Under the pieces are notes generated by a model. It saw nothing but the letters and a program-made list of their open reading frames with translations, was not told the origin of the DNA and made no database searches. From positions 8,435,156-8,499,155 of the forward strand of contig OY848918.1 in NCBI GenBank assembly GCA_963693285.1: a stretch of DNA of 64,000 bases. The letters are read 5' to 3'. Shown here in pieces: positions 1-9,837 of the stretch. The number at the start of each line of letters is the position of its first letter. Within the stretch, counting starts at the first letter, position 1. The translations under genes were made by a program, and so were the position numbers. The stretch comes from Xestospongia muta. Lineage: Eukaryota; Porifera; Demospongiae; Haplosclerida; Petrosiidae.

Positions 1-170
1 ATAAAGATATGAATATACTTTTAAACATGAGGACAATATGAGGATGAATAGTTAAGCTATATACTAGTACTGGATAAAAGATTAATAGTACATGTACTAC
101 ATAAACAAAGAAGAATAATAATGTGCTTTTAAACATGAGAACAATATGAATAGTTGTACTAGACAAAAGA
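1..170. repeat. Partial R1-associated repeat, two overlapping copies
   Basis: The motif 'cttttaaacatgaggacaat' followed by a block with 'actagtactggataaaag' appears from base 18 and again, diverged, from about 127. The same block closes the R1 repeats near 14.06, 23.24, 29.0, 41.1 and 54.6 kb. The rest of the repeat lies outside the window or is deleted. It runs directly into the transmembrane exon of the next receptor pseudogene, so that gene has lost its ectodomain exons. Confidence 0.6.
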
Positions 171-177
171 TTGTATT

Positions 178-1409
178 CTGTTATTGGGGCTATTGGAGGT
201 ATTACTGTTTTAATAGTAATTGTTGTAGTACTAGTTCTAACTGTTTATATATAATGATTAGAAGACAAAATAAAAGTCAGATTTTCTTATAATTTTAAAT
301 GCTTTAAAACTCCCAATATAGGTAACAAACCAAGTGGTAGTCCATTAACTGTTTCTCTGAGGTAAGCTCATATATACTAATATTCATTTTAATGAACATA
401 CTTTAGAAATATCAAAAACAATAACAGAGAGGAGGTATAGTATTCTTACTTAAAAGCATGTACATAGCTAATGAAATAACTAAACATTTATTTATATAAA
501 AGTGGGATTGATCATAATGGACACACTATTAGTTTAAGTCAATCAAATTTCAGGAATTAGTCATTTCTTAAAATAATTCAAACTTTTATTAATCCATTAT
601 AGTTATCATCAGAGTCCACCTATGCTGAAGTAAAGAAAAAACAACAACATCTATCTCTACAATATGATGAAGTTTCTCCTCCAGTGCCTCCATTCTCAAC
701 TGATAATGAACAACCACCTTCTATACCTCTATTCTATGGATCTTGTTATAATTGACCTGTGACAGCTCAATAGTCTGAAGTCAAGAGAGAACACATGACA
801 CCTCGTGTACCACCTCATACTAGTACAACAGTAGAAGGAGACTAGTCCATCTTAAAGAGAGAGGAGAGAGAGGTAAATCAGTGAACTATTAATAGACTAT
901 CATAGTTAATTTATAAAATACCTTTATAAAGAGAGGAGAAATCCTGCAACAACAGATTGCAAAAGACACTGGTTTGTATTCAACTCTAAATAATGAAGTA
1001 AGACATAATTAATTCAGTCCATGATAAATATATTAGATAAACAAACTAACTGGAGCTGGAGCTGAGCCAAAAGGAGCTGGAGGTATAATATATGCTGAAC
1101 TAGGCAATGCTCCTACTAAGAACTGACCAATGGCACCTCCTACATCCAATTTAGAGCAGTCTGTTATCTACTCTGATATCAAGGTGTCAACTGATCCCAA
1201 TAAGGTAACACATGTCATGATATATCATTGTTGCTATAGTTACCATTCTCTTCTTTGTCATTAACAGAGGCTCTCTACAAGAGGTACTAAGATACAGGCT
1301 CACTTAGGAGAAATGGAGATTCCTCCATCGTGTCCTCCTTAACTTGGTCCTGAACCAGGTTCCCAAGGCAATAGAGGACAATCAATTTCCTCCATAAATA
1401 ACCTCTAAC
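178..1409 (+). pseudogene. Long-tailed receptor, 5'-truncated pseudogene (membrane helix and tail only)
   Basis: Starts inside the transmembrane exon, with the hydrophobic run GAIGGITVLIVIVVVLVLT. An insertion near 246-255 then puts stops (TAA TGA) in frame. All cytoplasmic exons follow in family order: the NKPSG exon (about 324-361), the small exon (about 404-431), the large proline/tyrosine exon (about 603-870), the YSTL exon, the IIYAEL/YSDI exon (about 1040-1203) and the proline-rich final exon (1267-1409). The QYSEV codon is a stop (CAA TAG at about 767-772). No signal, Ig or FN3 exon precedes it because the sequence changes to R1-type repeat. It is a decayed 3' half of the long-tail gene type. 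Confidence 0.75.
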
Positions 1410-3448
1410 ATTAACTTGCTTCTAACATGTATAAATGTCAAATGTAGCTAGATAGTTGGTTATTCTATTCTTTCATGTTTATAAATTAATAGCATGATTT
1501 TCACTGTCACACAGTATCATTTCTTTATTAAATATAAAATGTTAACTAGTATTTATATACATGTGAACTTCATATGATCATATTTTGTATCATTAAAGCA
1601 GCTGTCAGTATCAATCATAGGCAAGTATTAATCATTAGTACCCTCATTAATGTGTATGTATGTATGTAATATATATATATATATATATATATATGATCTT
1701 CATATGATCATTTTGTATCATTATATCAGCTGTCAATATTAATCATTAGTAAGTAATAATCATTGGTACCCTCAATAACATTGTAATACACACACACATA
1801 TTTAGCTAATGTATGTTTATTTAATATATTTATATCATCTGATACATCATCCTTATATCAAAGATAAAATTATTTATCTTCATAAACAAACAAACAAACA
1901 AACAAACAAACACACATAGCAACCAAACTTTGTGATGATGTAATAACTTAACTACAGACCACATAAAGTATAAGACAATATACAAAGTACTTTGTCTCCA
2001 AATTAATTACTGTCTATTTGGATTGATTGATGATATGTGTGTGAAAGGTTACTGGTAACTGACTGATCTTGTATTTCTATCTAACTCCAGTAATGTCTTT
2101 GAGATAAACATTGTCATGATATGAAACTGATTATGATAATGACAAAGTTGATTATAATAAGCTTGAACTTATTTCAATAATGAGATTATTAATTAGAAAA
2201 TATAATATAATAACATAACATGATAAACACAAACTTTCAATAAATCATCAAAGGAATTAACTGGATCAGTTACTTATATAACAAGTAAATTAACATGTTT
2301 TTGAAATATTTTATCACAAAACTAATCAGACCATCTTCCATAAACATATACATATACTTGTACTAGTAGACATTTACATCTTAACAACACATTCAGTAAT
2401 TATAACATATGGTCTGTTCTGTTTGAATTAACTATGTTCTTCTTATACTAGTAAACATTAGATCTCACACCATCCATACATAACTGTCATACTGTATTTA
2501 ACATGATATATTATAATTAACCTAAATAAACATACTATAATACTAGCACTATTAATAATATTGCCATTACGTGTTTACACAATATATTAGATTGCTATAG
2601 TCATTGATAGTTAAATGATTAAAGTACATCCGTTACAGCTGCCCTAAAGTGTATTCCCTCCTTCATTTGTTCCATTCAGTCATGTATTCACTACACCTAT
2701 CATACTCATGATAACCACATACTGGACACATACTAAACTGGTATGTACTAGTATTAGTGATAATAATATAATTAAGAGTATCTATACTATAATAACAGCG
2801 ATCATGTTTACTAATCAACAATGACAATAAGACTGCTTTGGTAATTTACACTAAAGACCAGTATATGTACTTGTATTACATATAGATAATACATAAAAAT
2901 ACAGTTGTATAAGTATATGTATTATTTATATGTATTAGATAGTACTGAATTGACAATTTATATTGTGTTTACATGTGACCTAATAATAATATAAACACTG
3001 CCAATGTTGTTACATATTTCAATTTAATATAAACAACATATTTTGTACAAACATTAATTAAAATCATAATCAATACATTTTTACTATTAAATCAATAAAT
3101 GTTATAATATTATGATGACTATACCTTATAATATTAAGTGTTGTTCATTAAACAATGTTAGTTTATTTGTTATTGTTAATGATAAGTTTTCACAAATAGT
3201 TATACAAAATTGAAATAATTAATGAACAGTGTTCCTAGTATGTCTTATATAAAAAAGAGTAAATTAAATGATACAAACATTAACATAAATATATCTAATG
3301 AACACAAAAGTACATAAGTACATAAACAGATACCAAGATGTATTCTATTCTACATATTTTATTCCAATACTATTTCAACATAACCTTAAGTAGTACATTA
3401 TGACATATATGATAATATAAATGATCATCTGATATCAATGTTTTAAAA
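1410..3448. other. Gene-free spacer with microsatellites
   Basis: No supportable coding region. It holds a (TA)n tract at 1668-1694, an (AAAC)n tract at about 1884-1912, and sequence resembling the spacers downstream of other long-tail genes ('gatcactttgtatcattatagcagctgtcag'-type text near 1570-1620 and again near 1690-1730). Confidence 0.6.
1668..1694. repeat. (TA)n microsatellite
   Basis: Uninterrupted TA dinucleotides in the 3' spacer of the first pseudogene, the position where several later units also carry TA tracts. Confidence 0.9.
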
Positions 3449-5055
3449 CTAATGCTGAATATAGCCATAAGCAGTATTTCCTTGTAATTCAATGATCTCT
3501 TTCTGTTCTGATGTCTCTGATAACTTAACATCATATATTGGACCTAATTGGGTAGTAGTAGTGGGTGGAGTGTCTTTATTGTAGCTCCTCCTTCTCATAA
3601 TGAGATAGACAATAAATGTAGTAATAACAGCAGTTAATAGAGAAGAGAGGAACATACTGACTGGTATAGCAACTATAATATAAAGTTCATAATTATATCT
3701 TGTAAAGTTAGTTACCTGATAAAAGTGTAATTGTCAGTTCATCTGCATATATAATTATATATTTAATTTTAATAGGAGAGTTATTAATGGATTTACCTGA
3801 CAATAGAATTATTGATGTAGTTGTCAATGTGGTTGATGTTATAGTGGCAGATGGAACAATACTGGTGATAGCACTTGAAACGAATGTATTAGTAGTGGAA
3901 ATTGATGACATAATATTATTTGCTATATATTAAAAACAAATAATAGCATAAGTCATTATAAATTAGCCTTTGGAGTATGACTGTAGTCATTGATTAGCCT
4001 AATATTACCTGAAGTTGTTAAAGACCCACTTCCAATTATTGATGTTAATCGTGAAACTAACAAAGGAATACACAACAATAATGAAAGTTGATACCTTTAT
4101 TTATTTTTCTCACTATTAAAACATATTGAAACTATTTGTTCTTTAGGAATGATAACTGTATGAGAAGTAAATATAACATACTTTATAATAATATTTAAAT
4201 AACCTATAGTCTTATTAGGGTATCCATCTCCTAGTATATTAACTGGTACCACTGTTATAATGTAGGTATATCCAGCTAGTACTCCAGTCAATGTAATGTT
4301 AGTAACAGTAGTTATATTAACAGTTAGTGAACCTGATATATTGTGATAGACTTTATAGTACGAGAGAGGAGGACGAGAGGAGAGAGGAGGTGACTAAATG
4401 AAAAAACTAGACTCAGTTATAAAAAATAATATACACCTCCCAAATCACAACAATAGTGTAGTTCTCTGTATTCTTAGTGATATTATATGTGATTAGTGAT
4501 ACAGCCTGTAGAACTAATGGAATATTCATTAATGGATAAAAATTATTCAATTCATACCATCCAGAGTGAAGACAGTATATTGACTATAGGGTCCTAATCT
4601 ATTGATAGTATCAGATCCTACTACTCTGTACTGATACTCTACTGACTGAGTGAGACCAGTAGATACATTAATACTGGTGATATTACTACCAGTACTAAGA
4701 TTACTGATCAATATATTATCACTGGTTGTCCTGATCTCAACAGTGTAGTTAACTATACAGTTAGGATGAAGAGTAGGAGGTGACCAGTAAAGAGTGACTG
4801 AAGTGTTTGTGAGAGCTGTATAACCTAGTCCTGTAGGAACATCACTTGGAGGACCTTGTAATGATAGTACATGTTAGTTATATATGATACTGTTAGTGGC
4901 ATACCTGATATCATAATAGTACAAGTCATTGTGTTTGTATCTATTACATCACTACACCTGACTTGTGTTCCATTCTTATCAGTAGTGGCAGTAAAACTTA
5001 AATTAGTTGTTAGTCCAGAAGTATTGCTCACAAGAGCAGCAGTAAACCTGATACC
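3449..5055 (-). pseudogene. Short-tailed Ig/FN3 receptor, 5'-truncated, with long Ser/Thr stalk
   Basis: Minus-strand exons in coding order: Ig 3' half (about 5050-4905), FN3-1 (4854-4558), FN3-2 in two exons (4513-4437, 4393-4114), three stalk exons (4056-4009, 3922-3797, 3742-3716) and a single transmembrane+tail exon (3672-3449). All joins from FN3-1 onward keep frame with phase-1 introns. The stalk is unusually long and mucin-like (e.g. SSISTTNTFVSSAITSIVPS). The tail has one-residue-shortened GPIYDV and ends YGYIQH. At about 5050 the Ig exon stops matching the family, and the signal exon and Ig N-terminal half with its first cysteines are missing. So it is probably dead, unless a divergent first exon exists. 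Everything downstream looks intact, so loss may be recent. Confidence 0.7.
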
Positions 5056-5772
5056 CATATGCTGTACTGGTCACATGTTACATGCTACAGTCATATACTG
5101 GTATTATCTGTATGTAATACAAGTACATATACTGGTCTTTAGGGTAATTTAGCAAACCAGTCTTATTGTCATAGATTGTTAGTTTAACATAAATGTTATG
5201 GTTGATAATATAAAATTGCATTTCTCAAACAAGATAATTACTTCAGCCATAACTATATATCATGTAGATATTAACATATATCAAAGATCAAAAATGATTA
5301 TAGATCAGCTAACAACTAAACAAATAACTCATGTATGTATTATTACTTGTCCAGATGATGATGTTTTCTAATCATAAACAGAAAATACTACATGAGTATG
5401 CAACATGGTTGGCAACATAATTAAATATAAGCAATCAATATTCCTCCCAGAAGTCTAAATAGAATTTTTCTAAATTTTCATTATTTTAAATGTTTAATCA
5501 AAAGATGCAGAATTCAAACCCTTAAATACTATCTTGTATCATTCACCTTAGTCTCGTTAAAAGTTTAACCAAACAATCACCACAAACAAACAAATGTGAT
5601 GAAGTATGCAAGACAGGTTTACTTTCTCTTTTATCTTATACGTAAATTATCATTCACATACACATTGCAATAAATCTGTATACTTACCTATAGGTAGCAC
5701 AAAAGTCTAACAGGTATTATGGCCATTCATAAATCCATTGTATCATAACAATAATCTACCTATGCGGTCAAA
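5056..5772. other. Spacer and upstream region of the next receptor copy
   Basis: From about 5694 it matches the block found upstream of other signal exons ('aagtctaacaggtattat', 'ccattgtatcataac', then 'gtcaaaATG'). A stray copy of an alternative leader-like segment ('tggttt/aggttt-actttctcttt...tatacgta') lies at about 5600-5646. Nothing else recognised. Confidence 0.5.
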
Positions 5773-7135
5773 ATGAAAGAGTATGGTACAATATTGATTT
5801 GTCTTTTATTACCAGTCATAAGTGAGTTAATATATAATATTTGTTATATAGTCTTATAGTGAACATAGAAGCTTCAGTTACAAAAAATATGGAAAAAGTA
5901 TGCATGACTGGTTTACTTTCTCTTTTTTATACGTAGGTAGCACAGAAGCTTCAGTTACAAGTCTAAACTGTAATCATGGAGTATGTCCACAGATACAAGG
6001 AGCACTCACATGTACAATAACAGGCAGTGTAGTAGCTTGGTATTCTCCTTCGTCAGATAGTACTCCCATTGCTACAGTAAGTTCTGGACAAGTTAGTAAT
6101 GTTGATAGTACTGGGTTTACTGCTACTCTGTGAGCAATATTTCTAGACTAACAACTAATATAAGTTTTACTGCCACTACTGATAAGAATGGAACACAAGT
6201 CAGGTGTGCTGACTTAATAGATACAAACTCGATGACTTGTACTATTATGATATCAGGTATGTCACTAACAGTATCATATATAACTAACATGTACTATCAT
6301 TATAAGGTCCTCCAAGTGATGCTCCTACAGGACTAGGTTTTACAGCTCTCACAAACACTTCAGTCACTCTTTACTGGTCACCTCCTACTCTTCATCCTAA
6401 CTGTATAGTTAACTACACTGTTGAGATCAGGACAACCAGTGATAATATATTGATCAGTAGTCTTAGTACTGGTAGTAATATCACCAGTATTAATGTATCT
6501 ACTGGTCTCTCTTAGTCAGTAGAGTATCAGTACAGAGTAGTAGGGTCTGATACTATCAATAGATTAGGACCCTATAGTCAGTATACTGTGTTCACTCTGG
6601 ATGGTAAGAATGAAAGAGTTTTAATATGTCATTTAATATTTCATTAGTTCTACAAGCAGTACCAGTAATCATTCATAATATTACAAAGAACTATAAAAAA
6701 TTTTGATATATACTTCATTGATTAGTTCTATTACTTTTATTAGTTTATCACTAATCACTTACAATATTACAAAGAATACAGTATTAACAATGCTGAACTA
6801 ACAACTAATTTAAGTTTTACTGCCACTACTGATAAGACAAGAACACAAGTCGCCTCCATATAATTATATATTTCTAACTCCAGGAGGAGTTAGAAATATA
6901 GCATATGCTGATTTGGGAAATGTCCCTAGGAACAGACCAATGGCACCTCTTATATCAAATTTAGAGCAGTCTGTTATCTACTCTGATATCAAAGCATCAA
7001 CTGACCCTAATAAGGTATCTTATGTGATATAACAATGTTGCCATAATCTTCTTTAATTGTCACTAACAGAGGCTCTCTACAAAAGGTGTTATGATACAGA
7101 CTCAGTTAGGAAAAATGCAGTTCCCTCCACCATGA
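5773..7135 (+). pseudogene. Long-tailed receptor pseudogene with large internal deletion
   Basis: Signal exon 5773-5821 (MKEYGTILICLLLPVI), Ig exon 5937-6256 and FN3-1 6307-6603 are recognisable. Three kinds of damage are visible. A one-base deletion in the Ig exon near 6128 ('gctactctgtgagc' where relatives have 'gctgctcttgtgagc') shifts the frame. A nonsense TAG at 6513-6515 replaces Gln in FN3-1. Beyond the remains of exon 4 (6648 to about 6702) the sequence jumps through jumbled pieces of exon 4 and Ig (about 6741-6850) to the IIYAEL/YSDI tail exon (about 6885-7014) and the last exon (7070-7135). FN3-2, stalk and membrane exons are gone. Like the gene at 30537, it has a duplicated Ig acceptor region with an alternative leader beginning MHDWFTFSF at 5900. 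Confidence 0.85.
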
Positions 7136-7208
7136 ACTTCATATGATCACTTTATATCATTATAGCAGGTGTCAGTATTAATTATTAGTCATTAGTATTC
7201 TCTTTGTG

Positions 7209-7250
<42 letters not shown>

Positions 7251-8421
7251 ATATAAATATATATATATATATATATATCCTTATGTCAAAATGTAAACTT
7301 AGTTTATCTTTATAAACAAACACACAGTACTGTAGACCACATAAAGTATAGAACAGTATATAAATTAACTTATGTATTAATTCAAATTAGTGTCAATTGA
7401 CTGATGACATGAGTATGAATAACATATGTAATAATGGAAAGGTAAGTAGAATGAACATGAAATTTACAAAAATCATCAAAGGAATTAACTGAAAATGGAC
7501 AAGTTATTTATAAAACAAGTAAATTAACAGATTTTGAACTTTTAATCACAAAAAATATAGTATACATTATATCTAAACAATACCCAAACATAGTTCATGT
7601 GATCAGTTCAGATTACATTGACTAACATAACACAAATACAATACATAGTATATAAACTAAAGTATATACATAATTACATATGTTATACATATATACATAC
7701 ATATATCTAGATATGTCTATCAGTACATTGGACTAGTTACAATTAATATGACATATTTCATATTTTAAACATTTGGTATACTCTTTCTTTGTGAAGAACT
7801 AAGGGTATTGTTATCCTATCGAAAGATAAGATGTCATAATTCATGATAGTCTCATGTTCTATTGGACACATGTTGTACTGATAGTCTTGCTGTATCACAT
7901 GCTAGATACTAGCATTAGTTATTATAATACAATTAAGGAAATGTATCTGTAATAATAGAAAGCTGCTTCCTTGTTTGACAACATCTATTTACTAAAAGAT
8001 CAGTATATACATTTATATTACATATAGATAGTACACAACAGTCTGTATGATATGTATACTGTCTATAGGTATTAATGTAGTACTAAATTGGTATATACAT
8101 GTATATGATATGTATTGTATCTATTATATGTGCTATATAGTACTAATTGATAATTTAAATTAACATGTATGTGTTGTATATTATAAATTGATAATGAAAT
8201 AAACATTGGTGATGTTGTTACATATTTCAATCAATTACTTATTGTAAACAGTACAAACATTACTTGAACTATAATTAATACTACTTTTATTATACATGTT
8301 ATATATATAGCTTATAGTATTAGATGTTGTTCATGGAACAATGTTAGTTTGTGATCCAACTAATCCAGGCAATACTTGATGTCTTAACAATAATATGTTA
8401 TAATAAAACAAATCAATAATC
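7136..8421. other. Spacer with (GT)n and (TA)n tracts
   Basis: No gene seen. It contains (GT)n at 7211-7244 and (TA)n at 7257-7278. From about 7560 to 8420 it is a diverged copy of the spacers at 17.2-17.6 kb and 39.5-40.4 kb (shared 'ctgcttccttgtttgacaac', 'gtgttgttcatggaacaatg'). Confidence 0.6.
7211..7278. repeat. Compound (GT)n-(TA)n microsatellite
   Basis: About 17 GT units, a short interruption, then about 11 TA units. Confidence 0.9.
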
Positions 8422-9115
8422 ATGGACTAAAAATTATTTTACGTTTTACTGTCACTACTGATAAGAATGGAACACAAATCAGGTGTGTTGATGCAATAGA
8501 TACAAACTCAATGACTTGTACTATTATGATATCAGGTATGTCACTAACAGTATCATATATAACTAACATATACTATCATTATAAGGTCCTCCAAATGATG
8601 TTTCTACATGACTGGGTTTTACAGCCTCTCACAAACACTTTAGTCACTCTCTACTGGTCACCTCCTACTCTTCATCCTAACTATATAGTCAATATACTGT
8701 CTTCACACTGGATGGCAAAAACTAAAATAAAATATTATAAGTTCTACAAGCTATTCCACTAATCATTTATAATATTACAAAGAATACAGTGAACTGCACT
8801 ATTGTTGGGAGTTGAGATTGTTTACAATAGCTGAGTCTAGTATTTTCATTTAGTCACCTCCTTTCTAGTACTACAAAATCTATCACAGCATATCAGATTC
8901 ACTAACTGTTAATATAACTACTGTTACTAACATTACATTGACTGGAGTACTAGCTGGATATACCTACATTATAACAGTGGTACCAGTTAATATACTAGAA
9001 GATGGATACCCTAATAAGACTATAGGTTATTTAAATATTATTATAAAGTATGTTACATTTACTTCTCATACAGTTATTATTAATGACGAACCAATCATAA
9101 TTAGTGTCAACATAT
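8422..9115 (+). pseudogene. Receptor exon fragment (Ig end, partial FN3-1, FN3-2)
   Basis: The 3' part of an Ig exon (8422-8535, still with the GTQIRC-type segment and a good donor) is followed by an FN3-1 exon cut short at about 8698 and joined to its last codons. Then come an FN3-2 first exon (8742 to about 8818) and a second exon (8854-9115) with a small internal deletion. There is no signal peptide, stalk, membrane helix or tail. It sits about 700 bp upstream of the intact gene at 9838, the arrangement seen at each later unit. Confidence 0.75.
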
Positions 9116-9737
9116 AGAATATCATAAGAAGACTATTTTAAGTGATTTATCTAGAATAAGTAAGTACAGATTTAGTTAATATATATTTTTAAATGAATAT
9201 AGTAATTACATGTCCTTTCATGTTCTCGTCAACTCCAACTTTACTCTAATTTCAAGTCAGTAATATTAATATATAAATGTACCTAGCTCTTTCAACAACT
9301 GTAGCAATATTTAATAATTTTTATCATATAATGTTGAATATGTTAAGAATCCATCAGTCCTTTGATGTTTATTACTAGACTCCACTAATTCTACATATTC
9401 ACTGCTCACTCTATATATGTAATTTGTTTTAAGCAATCATTACATTTATGACTTTATAAACTATTAGCATTTCTTAATATGATTATTTCCACTTTCATAA
9501 TGACAGTATTTTTCTAATTTTAAAATAAAAGTCAGTAAAGTGAAATTATAATACATTTTCATGTTTCTATATATATCAGTAGAAGAGCTCTCATCATATT
9601 TAAATACATATTCAATACAGGTAGATCAATATATTATATATTGAACACTATCATTGTTAACATCGTAGTCAATTTTAAGAACAATATAAATATTTACAAT
9701 AAGTAACCTAATAGTTGAGTCATAATGTAAACTCATC

Positions 9738-9837
9738 CCACAAAACACACCACCTCTTTACATAAATAAGTCTAACAGGTATTTTTACCGTGTATAAAAC
9801 CGTTGTATCATAAATATAATCTACTAATGTAGTCAAA
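9738..9837 (+). promoter_or_regulatory. Conserved upstream block (putative core promoter and start context)
   Basis: The 100 bp before the start codon are nearly the same before most copies (about 18855, 24712, 30435, 35871, 42717, 63400; also 5694 and 14838). They read 'caaaacacaccacctcttta', 'cataaataagtctaacagg' (AT-rich, TATA-like), 'attgtatcataac', then 'gtcaaaATG' with A-rich start context. Spacer sequence farther upstream is less uniform. Conservation suggests a shared promoter/5'UTR, but recent duplication alone could also explain it. No transcript evidence is available here. Confidence 0.45.
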
